From contig JAYJMM010000090.1 in assembly GCA_037349105.1 (NCBI GenBank), positions 1,166,001 to 1,230,000 on the forward strand: 64,000 nucleotides of DNA. The letters are read 5' to 3'. Positions 23,101 through 34,100 of this stretch are shown one piece after another (the first letter of the stretch is position 1; the number at the start of each line of letters is the position of its first letter). Under the pieces are notes generated by a model, which did no database searches, had not been told where the DNA came from, and saw only the letters and a list, made by a program, of their open reading frames with translations. This DNA comes from Limnomonas spitsbergensis. Lineage: Eukaryota; Chlorophyta; Chlorophyceae; Chlamydomonadales. Made by a program: the position numbers and the translations under genes.

Positions 23101-23490
23101 GAGGAAGCAGCCATGCGACTTTGAAAATAACTTTTTTATCCGCGGATGAGCGGTGCAATCGAGGAGCAAGGAGCTGCGGCCGAAAACGCTTCCCACCGCA
23201 GAAGCGTCCGAGGGTTTAGGAAACGGCGCAGCATGTGAAGCACGAGGAGTCCGAGAAACGTCAGGCGGTCGATTCAGACAGCCAAAGGGGGAGAGCAGTT
23301 GATCAACAGAGCATGGTCGGGCTTGGCGCATCAACTCATGCTGTCAATGCTAATCGAGAGGATACACATAGTCCCAGAGTCTGCCGAATTCTGAAGACCG
23401 ACCGCGTCGCTGCGACGATGCGCACTGTCCAAAAGGGTGGGGGGGAGTATCCCGCCTAGCATCGAATGTGCCCCGGGCGGGTGGGCCGCG
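20125..23490. other. AT-richer gene-poor region
   Basis: No supported exons. It holds two further copies of the dispersed repeat (21347-21388 and 21860-21915) and a GC-rich hairpin-like patch at 22727-22760. The last few hundred bases should include the 3' UTR of the large minus-strand gene that ends at 23500. Confidence 0.5.
21347..21915. repeat. Two more copies of the ~55-bp dispersed repeat
   Basis: 21347-21388 (GGGCGCACACGTGGCAGAGC) and 21860-21915 (GGGCGCCCATGCGGCCGAGC) match the pair at 4.2-4.4 kb. They are in the same orientation, and pyrimidine-rich DNA precedes at least one member of each pair. Confidence 0.65.
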
Positions 23491-23499
23491 AGGGGGGCG

Positions 23500-26400
23500 T
23501 TATAGGCAAGCCTCGATCCTCGCGGTGCAGGTGGACGCGATATCTCCGAAAGGGTCCTCTCCAAAAGCCAGCAACGCATCCGGTTGGTCATCAGGGTTGC
23601 TTCCTGTTGCCGTGGCATCCTTGACGTGGATGACGCGATGGCTCTCGAAACAACGCTTCCTAGAAAAGGATGGGGATGGGAGCAACGGGGAATGGTGGGG
23701 AGGGGTTTGGGGCCAGGAGAACAGAGAGTGGGAATGACGGGGAATGGTGGGGAGGGGTTTGAGGTCAGGAGAACAGAGAGTGGGAATGACGGGGAATGTT
23801 GGGAAAGGTGATTTACAGATCCCAGGAGAAATAAGGAGAACACAGGGTTGAGGGTTGAGGGTTGAGGGTTAATAGATCCCATGGGAACTAAGGAGGGACG
23901 AGACTTTAGGGTGAATAAATCCCATGGGAACTGAGGAGGGTAGAGGGTTTTTAGATTCAAGTACTCAGGAGGGTAGAGGGTTGAGGGTTTATAGATCCCA
24001 CGGGAAGTCAGGAGGGTAGAGGATTCAGGGTGTTTATATCTCAGGGGAACTCAGGAGGATAGAGGGTAGAAGGTTTGTAGATTCAAGTACCCAGGAGGGC
24101 AGAGGGTTGAGGGTTTATAGATCCCAGGGGAACTCAGGAGGGTAGAGGATTCAGGGTTTATAATCTTAGGAGTTCTCACGAGGGTAGAGGGTTGAGGGTT
24201 AATATATCTCAGGAGAACTTGGGAGTGTAGAGGGTTGAGGGTTTATAGATCCCAGGGGCGCACATACATGCATCCTGGCCAGCGCTCTTAATATACTCTC
24301 ATCAATTACATGCCAATTTCACGATGTTTCCATTTTGTCCAGCATTCAGCACACAGGTGGGCGACCTCAGGCGGGAGGGAGACGCAGGACCAAGCTCGGA
24401 GACGCTCCTGGGATACGCCGGCAGGGGCTCATGTCACTCTATCACTGAGGTGCCGTTGAGTGATTGATGTACAATTGCAATGACACGAGAAAGGGTGCGC
24501 ATATCCCGAACAGGCAGGTCTGATCATCTCAAGTTAGGGATCCGACAAACTTCACGAGGGAATCAAAACCAATGGTACTTCTTACTTCTTACACTTTATC
24601 GCTGCGGCGCCCTAAACCTTGGTCTAGTGCAACGCCCAGTTGGGGTTTAAAAGGTTAATAACCAGCCGAGTCAGACATGAGCCCTAACCCCCCTGGTTGC
24701 AAGGTCCGGCCGCCAGCGTTCAAATTCAAATTCATATTCAAAATTCATACCTGATGAAGCGACAGGCCCCGCCGCAGAACGCAAGGATCTCAATGTACTG
24801 CGAGTCGAGGCTGCGTTGCTCGCAGTGGTTCTCTGCAGCAATGACCAAGACCAGCAGCAGGCTGCGGACCTGCGCGTTCAACACAAGTGTGAACATTTGT
24901 GTTGATTTTTTTTTTTAAGTGCAAAAAGATCACGTACGAAGTGCTATATTTCACATTCACCAGCCCCCCCCCCCAACAGCCCCCCTCCCTCCATGTCCTT
25001 ACAAAAACGCACCTCCTCCCAACGACCCCCTGCTCCGGCAGCTGCTTGCCCGGCCCGTGTCGGCCACGAGCATGAACCAGGGAATGCCGCCATGCCCCCC
25101 CACACACATTAAAACGCACCTCCTCAACTTCCTGCTCCCAAAAAAGGCCCTCTCGCATCCGCAGCAGCCACTAGAACATGACCTAGCATGTCAAACGCGT
25201 GACCCGGAGCGTGACCTTTGGCATGCCCCCCCACCTCCCACCTCACACCAAACACAAATACACTGCTCCTTAACGTCCTGCTCCGATCAGGCCCCCCCGC
25301 ATCCGCAGCAGCCATCAGCGCATGATCCAGCATGCCAAACGCATGACCACGGCATGACCGGGAGCATGACTCAGGGCATGCTGCCATGCTCCCCCCCACA
25401 CCAAAACACACATCCTCAGCATCCTGCTCCGAAAAAGCCCCCCCACATCCGCAGCAGCAATCAGCATGACCCAGGGCATGACCCAGGGCATGACCCAGCA
25501 TGACTCAGAGCTTGCACCAGGGCATGACCCAGCATGACTCAGAGCTTGCACCAGGGCATGACCCAGGGCATGACCCAGCATAACTCAGAGCTTGCACCAG
25601 GGCATGACCCAGGGCATGACCCAGCATAACTCAGAGCTTGCACCAGGGCATGACCCAGCATGACTCAGAGCTTGCACCAGGGCATGACCCAGGGCATGAC
25701 CCAGCATAACTCAGAGCTTGCACCAGGGCATGACCCAGGGCATGACCCAGCATGACTCAGAGCTTGCACCAGGGCATGACCCAGCATGACTCAGAGCTTG
25801 CACCAGGGCATGACCCAGCATGACTCAGAGCTTGCACCAGGGCATGACCCAGCATGACTCAGAGCTTGCACCAGGGCATGACCCAGCATGACTCAGAGCT
25901 TGCACCAGGGCATGACCCAGCATGACTCAGAGCTTGCACCAGGGCATGACCCAGCATGACTCAGAGCTTGCACCAGGGCATGACCCAGCATGACTCGGAG
26001 CTTGCACCAGGGCATGACCCAGCATGACTCAGAGCTTGCACCAGGGCATGACCCAGCATGACTCAGAGCTTGCACCAGGGCATGACCCAGGGCATGACCC
26101 AGGGCATGACCCAGCATAACTCAGAGCTTGCACCAGGGCATGACCCAGCATGACTCAGAGCTTGCACCAGGACATGACCCAGCATGACTCAGAGCTTGCA
26201 CCAGGGCATGACCCAGCATGACTCAGAGCTTGCACCAGGGCATGACCCAGGGCATGACCCAGCATAACTCAAGAGCTTGCACCAGGGCATGACCCAGCAT
26301 GACTCAGAGCTTGCACCAGGGCATGACCCAGCATGACTCAGAGCTTGCACCAGGGCATGACCCAGCATGACTCAGAGCTTGCACCAGGGCATGGCCCAGC

Positions 26401-28164
26401 ATGACTCAGAGCTTGCACCAGGGCATGACCCAGCATGACTCAGAGCTTGCACCAGGGCATGACCCAGCATGACTCAGAGCTTGCACCAGGGCATGACCCA
26501 GGGCATGACCCAGGGCATGACCCAGCATGACTCAGAGCTTGCACCAGGGCATGCACCAGGGCATGACCTAGGGCATGACCCAGGGCATGACCCAGCATGA
26601 CTCAGAGCTTGCACCAGGGCATGACCCAGGGCATGACCCAGCATGACTCAGAGCTTGCACCAGGGCATGACCCAGCATGACTCAGAGCTTGCACCAGGGC
26701 ATGACCCAGCATGACTCAGAGCTTGCACCAGGGCATGACCCAGCATGACTCAGAGCTTGCACCAGGGCATGACCCAGCATGACTCAGAGCTTGCACCAGG
26801 GCATGACCCAGGGCATGACCCAGCATAACTCAGAGCTTGCACCAGGGCATGACCCAGGGCATGACCCAGGGCATGACCCAGCATGACTCAGAGCTTGCAC
26901 CAGGGCATGACCCAGGGCATGACCCAGGGCATGACCCAGCATGACTCAGAGCTTGCACCAGGGCATGACCCAGGGCATGACCCAGCATGGCTCAGAGCTT
27001 GCACCAGGGCATGACCCAGGGCATGACCCAGGGCATGACCCAGCATGACTCAGAGCTTGCACCAGGGCATGACCCAGGGCATGACCCAGGGCATGACCCA
27101 GCATGACTCAGAGCTTGCACCAGGGCATGACCCCCGCCTCGCACCAAAAGGCACCTCCTCAACCACCTGCTCCGAAATTGGCTTGCCTATTTCTGCGGCG
27201 GCCACCAGCGCATGACCCAGCAAGTCCTACGGCATGACCCAGGGCATGACCTAGAGCTTACACCAGGGCACGACCCCCCTGCCACACCAAAACGTACCTC
27301 CTCAACGTCCTGCTCCGAAAGCGGCTCGCCCGTTTCTGCAGCGGCCACCAGCGCGTCCAGCGTTGACTCTGAGGCCGTCATCCATGCTGCCTCCCCTAGG
27401 GGTTTGTCCACACCGCTAGGCAAAGCGCTCCCGATGCAGCATAGCAGCCGGCGCAACACGCCTGCAAGCAAGTTCGAAGGCAGTTTCGAAGGCAGATTCG
27501 AAGGCACAAATTTGTAATTTGTTATTTGTAAGTTATTTGAGGGCAGATTCGAAGGCAAATTCGAATGCAAATTCAAAGTGGCCAGATGGGGAAATGAATA
27601 AGACGGGCAATGCACAGCGAACCATGCATGCCCCCCATGCGCCCCCATGTGCTCCCCTCATCGTTACTGTTGCTGTGTGTGGGAGGAGGGGCTTCTGGGT
27701 GCAACAGGGCCATCATGTCCTGTGGCTCTAGACCCCAGCATCTCCAGCCCACGCATGCATGCCCCCCATGACCCCCATGCACCCCATTCGCTCCCCTCAT
27801 CGTTACTGTTGCTGTGTGTGGGAGGAGGCACTTCTGGGTGCTACAGGGCGCTTATGGGCGCTACAGGGCGATCAGGTCCTTAGGCTCTGGTGCCCCAGCA
27901 TCTCCAGCCCACGCATGCCTGTCCCCCATGCGACCTATGCGCCCCATGCAAACCAAGCGCCCCCATGCACCCCATGCGCTCCCCTCACCGTGTCTGCTGC
28001 TGTGTGTGGGAGGGGGCGCTTCTGGGTGCAACAGGGCGATCAGGTCCTGTGGCTCTGGCGCCCCAAGCATCTCCAGCCCACGCATGGCGCAGTCGGTCAG
28101 CAAGCTGAAGTAGTCGCTCTCGTCCCAGCCGTCATCCTCGGGCTGCCCGTCAAACTCGCCGAGC
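23500..28164 (-). CDS. Exon group 6: C-terminal exons
   Basis: Exons are 28164-27989 (LGEFDGQPEDDGWDESDYF...APEPQDLIALLHPEAP), 27461-27298 (VLRRLLCCIGSALPSG...GEPLSEQDVEE), 24869-24751 (VRSLLLVLVIAAENHCEQRS...GGACRFI) and 23659-23500 (KRCFESHRVIHVKDATATG...RIEACL, stop TAA at 23502-23500). Phases 1, 0 and 2 fit exactly. The long intron between the second and third exon holds ghost copies of the second exon's end and a 34-bp minisatellite. Confidence 0.75.
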
Positions 28165-31100
28165 CTGAGAGGTTGAGAAGGGGGGGGTGAGTGGGGGTGG
28201 GGGGTTGGAGAGAGGGGGGGGGGTGAGTGTTGAAGAGAGGGGAGGTAAGTGGGGGTGGGGGGTTGGAGAGAGGGGGGGGAGTGAGTGTTGGAGAGAGGGG
28301 GGGTGATTATGGGTGGGAGGGGTGGAGAGAGGGGGGGGGTGAAGTGCGGGGGGGGGGGGGGGGGGAGTGTGTGTGGTGGGGGTGAGTGTTGGAGAGGGGG
28401 GGGGGGGGGTGAGTGTATGTGGGGGTGAGTGTGTGTGTGTGGGGGGGTGAGTGTTGGAGAGGAAGGGGGGGGGGGTGAGTGTGTGTGTGTGTGTGGGGGG
28501 GGGTGAGTGTTGGAGAGAGGGTGTGTGGGGGAGGGGAGTGATTGTGTGGGTGTGTGAGTGTGTGAGTGTGTGTGGGTGGGTGGGTGGGTGGGTGGGGGTG
28601 AGTGTTGGTAAGAAGGGGGGGGGGTGAGTGTTGGTGAGAAGGGGGGGGGGTAAGTGTGTGTGTGTGTGTGGGGGGGGGGCTGTGTCTCACTGTGTGTTGC
28701 CGTACGGGAAATATTTCCCGTAGAATTCCCTTGACGCGGGGGAAATGAAGAACGTCAGAGTCGTCAAGGTCGATCAGACACGCAACGACACAATGCATGT
28801 ATGGCGTTCGATGCATTTCGAAGCGCCCATTTGATCGGACTGTTAAGCGCACAAGTCAAACCTAGCGGACAGTACGGACAGGCTCAGGACCAGACCTTAT
28901 GTGCGCCCAGCACGCCCTGCGACGAGCTGAGCTCTATTTTCTTCTTTGAATACGAGATTTTAATGTATCGCGTGAGCGCTGCACTGGACCAGTATCTCGA
29001 CAGCCACCGTGTCAATCTGGTCGACATCACATGGCACCATCATCGTCATTTTCGTCTCGATAAGCCTGGGTTTTTCGAAGATGCTCGCGAGAATGCGCAT
29101 GTCTGCCTCCTGTCATATCGAAAACTCTCCCATTACCTGCCTCATACTCCCCCATGTCATGCCTCATACTCTGCCGTTGCATGCCATGTCTCCTACTCCC
29201 CCATTGCGTGCCATGCATCCTCTCTCATGCCATGCACCCTCCTTGATGCTCAAACCCCTTCCCGCTGTTCACAACATCCTCCCTGCGTATCCATCCCCTC
29301 TCTCATGATATGCATCCTCCGTCATGCCTACCTCCCCCTCCCTCATGCCATGCATCCTTCCCATGTTTGCCTTCCCCTCCTCCATGCCTACTGTCCCCTC
29401 CCTCATGCCATGCATAATTACTCATGCCTGTCTTCCCCTGCCTCATGTCATGCATCCTCACCCTCATGCCATGCATTCTTCCCATTCCTGATTTCCCCTA
29501 CCTCATGCATGCCTTCCTCTCCCTCATGTAGTATTGCCATGCATCCTCCTCCATGCCTGCCTTCCCCTCACTCATGCCTGCCTTCCACTCCCTCATGCCA
29601 TGCATCCTCCTCCATGCCTGCCTTCCACTCCCTCGTGCCGTGCATCCTCCTCCATGCCTGCCTTCCCCTCACTCATGCCTGCCTTCCACTCCCTCATGCC
29701 ATGCATCCTCCTCCATGCCTGCCTTCCACTCCCTCATGCCATGCATCCTCCTCCATGCCTGCCTTCCCCTCACTCCTGCCTGCCTTCCACTCCCTCATGC
29801 CATGCATCCTCCTCCATGCCTGCCTTCCACTCCCTCATGCCATGCATCCTCCTCCATGCCTGCCTTCCACTCCCTCATGCCATGCATCCTCCTCCATGCC
29901 TGCCTCCATGCCTGCCTTCCACTCACTCCTGTCTGCCTTCCATTCTCTCCTGCCTGCCTTCCACTCCCTCATGCCATGCATCCACCTTCATGCCCTGCCT
30001 CCTCCACCCCCATACTCAACATCATCCTTATGCCCTGAATCCTACAGCCCCATGCCCAGCATCCTCCTTCATGCCATGTCTCCTCCACCCCCATGCCCAG
30101 CCTCCTCCCTCATGCCCAGCCTCCTCCACCCTCATGCCCACCCTCCTTCACCCCGCATGCCCAGCGTCTTCCACCCCATTGCCCAGCATCAGGTCCAGCC
30201 TCCTCCACCCCGCATGCCCAGCATCATGCCCAGCCTCCTCCACCCCTCATGCCCATGCCTGCCCATCCCTGATGCCATGCCTGCCCATCTTTAATGCCAT
30301 ACCTGTTCATACCTCACGCCATGCCTCTTCATACCTCATGCCATGCCTCTTCACACTTCACGCCATGCCTCTTCATACCTCATGTCATGCCACTTCACAC
30401 CTCACGCCATGCCTCTTCATACCTCATGCCATGCCTCTTCATACCTCATGCCATGCCTGCCCATCCCTGATGCCATGCCTCTTCACACCTCATGCCATGC
30501 CTGCCCATCCCTGATGCCATGCCTCTTCAGTTCTCACGCCATGCTTGTGTGCTCTGACAGTGCAATTCACTTGTTTGAATAATATAGTATTTATTGGGGC
30601 TTCTTATTCAAATTCATTTCCCCCCCACGAGTGGACAGGCACTGCCATTTCCATCAGTGGCATGGATGGGATTGGCAAAGTTTTCGAATGCTATTTGTAA
30701 ACATATGATTCCTTATGGTACAGTAAGAGCTACTCAGGTGGTGAGCAACGGTGGTTTGTCACGGGAATTCTGGGACGCGGGGCGGGAAATCGGTTTGGTG
30801 ACACTTTGACCCGATCCAGCCTGGATGGCCTTTCCCTCCCTTTCTTTTCTCTTTTTCCTGATCTTTTCACTCTCCCTCCCCTCCCCTTCCCCAACACACG
30901 CACATTTCCCCCCTGTTTAGGGCCCAACACACAGTAAGAAAAAAACCCGTGTGTGTGTGTGTGTGTGGGGGGGGGGTGAGTGTTGGTGAGTGGGGGGGGG
31001 TTGAGAAGGGGGTGGGGGGAGGTGAGTGGAAGGGAGGGGATGGAGAGGAGGGGTTGATTGGGAGAGGGGGGTGAGTGTAAGGGAGGGGGTGGAGAGAGGG

Positions 31101-34100
31101 GGGGGGGGGTGAGTGGAAGGGAGGGGGTGGAGAGAGGGGGGGGGGGGGGGGGTGAGTGGAAGGGAGGGGGTGGAGAGAGGGGGGGGGGGGTGAGTGGAAG
31201 GGAGGGGGGGGGAGAGAGGGGGGGGGGGTGAGAAGGGGGGGGGGGGGTGAGTGGAAGGGAGAGGGTGGAGAGAGGGGGGGGGGGGGTGAGAAGGGGGGTT
31301 GATTGGAAGAGGGGGGTGATTGAGAAGGGGGGGGTGAGTGGAAGGGAGTGGGTGGAGAGAGGGGGGGGGGTGAGTGGAAGGGTTGATTGGAAGGGGGGGT
31401 GCGTGGAAGGGAGGGGGTGGAGAGGGGGGGGGGTGAGTGGAAGGGAGGGGGTGGAGAGAGGGGGGGGGGGTGAGAAGGGGGGGTGAGTGGAAGGGAGAGG
31501 GGGGAGAGAGGGGGGGGGTGAGAAGAGGGGTTGATTGGAAGGGGGGGGGGGGGTGAGTGGAAGGTAGGGGGTTGAGAGGGGGGGGGTGATTGGGAGAGGG
31601 GGGTGATTGAGAAGGGGGGGGGGGGTGAGTGGAAGGGAGGGGGTGGAGAGAGGGGGGGGGGGGTGAGAAGGGGGGGGGGGTGAGTAGAAGGAAGGGGGTG
31701 GAGAGAGGGGGGGGGTGAGAAGGGGGGGGGGGGGGGTGAGTGGAAGGGAGGGGGTGGAGAGGGGGGGGGGGGGTGAGAAGGGGGGGGGTGAGTGGAAAGG
31801 AGGGGGTGGAGAGGGGGGGGGGTGAGTGGAAGGGAGGGGGTGGAGAGGGGGGGGGGTGAGTGGAAGGGAGTGGGTGGAGAGGGGGGGTGAGTGGAAGGGG
31901 GGGGGTGAGAAGAGGGGTTGATTGGGAGGGGGGGGGGGTGGAGAGGGGGGGGTGAGTGGAAGGGAGGGGGTGAAGAGGGGGGGGGTGAGTGGAAGGGATG
32001 GGGTGGAGATGGGGGGGGGTGAGTGGAAGGGAGGGGGTGGAGAGGGGGGTGGTGAGTGGAAGGGAGGGGGTTGAGAGGGGGGGTGAGTGGAAGGGAGGGG
32101 TGGAGAGGGGGGGGGGGGGGTGAGTGGGAGGGAGGGGGTGGAGAGGGGGGGGGGGGGGTGAGTGGAAGGGAGGGGGTGAGAGGGGGGGGGGTGAGTGGAA
32201 GGGATGGGGTGGAGAGGGGGGGGGGTGAGAAGAGGGGTTGATTGAGGGGGGAGATGAAAGGGGTGGATGCTCTCCTCCTAGCTCTCATCATTGAGCTGTC
32301 AGTTAAACCCGACAAGGCTGAGGGGCTGGGGTTGAGCCTGGGTAAGGAGTTGTCAAGCTGAGGCAGGGTTAGGGATTACACGCCGAGTCGGGGTTAGGGT
32401 TTACAAGCCGAGACGGATCAGGTTTTACAGGGCGGAGCAGGGTTAGGTTTTGCAAGCCGAGTCAGGACAAAGGTTTTCAAACTGAGGCGGGTTCAGGGTT
32501 TGAACGCATTTCTGGCCAGGGTTCAGGGTTTGAACGCATTTGTGGCCAGGGTTCAGTGTTTGAACGCATTTGTGGCCAGGGTTCAGGGTTTGAACACATT
32601 TGTGGCCAGGGTTCAGGGTTTGAACGCATTTGTGGCCAGGGTTCAGTGTTTGAACGCATTTGTGGCCAGGGTTCAGTGTTTGAACACATTTGTGGCCAGG
32701 GTTCAGGGTTTGAACGCATTTGTGGCCAGGGTTCAGGGTTTGAACGCATTTGTGGCCAGGGTTCAGTGTTTGAACGCATTTGTGGCCAGGGTTCAGGGTT
32801 TGAACGCATGTGTGGCCAGGGTTCAGGGTTTTGTACGCATTTGTGGCCAGGGTTCAGTGTTTGAACGCATTTGTGGCCAGGGTTCAGGGTGTGAACGCAT
32901 TTGTGGCCAGGGTTCAGAGTTTGAACGCATTTGTGGCCAGGGTTCAGGGTTTGAACGCATTTGTGGCCAGGGTTCAGGGTTTGAACGCACTTGTGGCCAG
33001 GGTTCAGTGTTTGAACGCATTTGTGGCCAGGGTTCAGGGTGTGAACGCAATTGTGGCCAGGGTTCACGCATTTGTGGCCAGGGTTCAGGGTTTGAACGCA
33101 TTTGTGGCCAGGGTATTATTAGTTTGATTTCAGGAACACGTTTCAGAACCCTGAGCTCGGCTTCCAGCTTGGGGTGATGATTCACGACCAAGGTCTGCAT
33201 GGTCCTATTCACATGTTCATCCTATTAACATGTTCATCCTATTAACATGTTCATCCTATTTACATGTTCATCCTTTTAACTTATCCTAATAGCCCCTAGC
33301 CCCCACAGGCTCACACCCAAGCTGTACTCACTGGTGTTGAAGCATGATGCCCAGGCAGCACAGCGCCATGGATCGCTCCATCTGCAAACAGGTTTGGGTT
33401 CAGGTCTCAAGATCACTGGGCCTTCCCCTTCGGGTTCAGGGTTCAGGGTTATTGGACCTGTCCCTTGGGGTTAAGGGTTCAGGGTTACTGGACCTGTCCC
33501 TTGGGGTTCAGGGTTCAGGGTTACTGGACCTGTCCCTTAGGGCTCAGGGTTCAGGGTAACTGGACCGCTCCCTCTGCAGGCAGTTCGTCATCAGTCAAGG
33601 ATGCACTTGAGGTCATCAGGCAAGCCCAGTTTCCATAGTCCCCCACTCCCGCTGTCCCACTGTCCCCAATCCCTCTCATGCCTTCCGCCCTCCCCACACA
33701 CACTTTCGTGTTCTGCTCTCTTTAACTTCCTTGTCCCCTACTGGAGCCCCACCCATTTACATCTTCTTGCCCCCCTTTCCATTGGCACAATACCGTTTGC
33801 CTCGTTGTCCCCGGGGCACACAACCGTCTGTCTCCCTATCTCCCTCCATGTCCCCGGGGCACACAACCGTCTGTCTCCCTATCCCCCTCCATGTCCCCGG
33901 GGCACACAACCGTCTGTCTCCCTATCCCCCTCCATGTCCCCGGGGCACACAACCGTCTGTCTCCCTATCCCCCTCCATGTCCCCGGGGCACACAACCGTC
34001 TGTCTCCCTATCCCCCTCCATGTCCCCCTTTAATCCCAAAACCTGCCTCTGCTCCGTCATTGCCCGGCCCTCCATCGTCCCTGCTTCCGCCCCCTCCCCC

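Noticed and set aside
24354..24465. Plus-strand open stretch VGDLRREGDAG... after an AG
   Set aside because: Single short segment, opposite strand to the surrounding gene, no partner exon; probably chance within the last intron.
28801..30294. 497-codon plus-strand frame
   Set aside because: Two thirds of it is the CATGCC array (Pro/Ser/Leu/His). Only the first ~110 codons are unique, and that island is also open in other frames, so it is reported as an odd island rather than a gene.
30867..32315. 482-codon Pro/Ser/His minus-strand frame
   Set aside because: It is the complement of a G-rich minisatellite and has no non-repeat domain.
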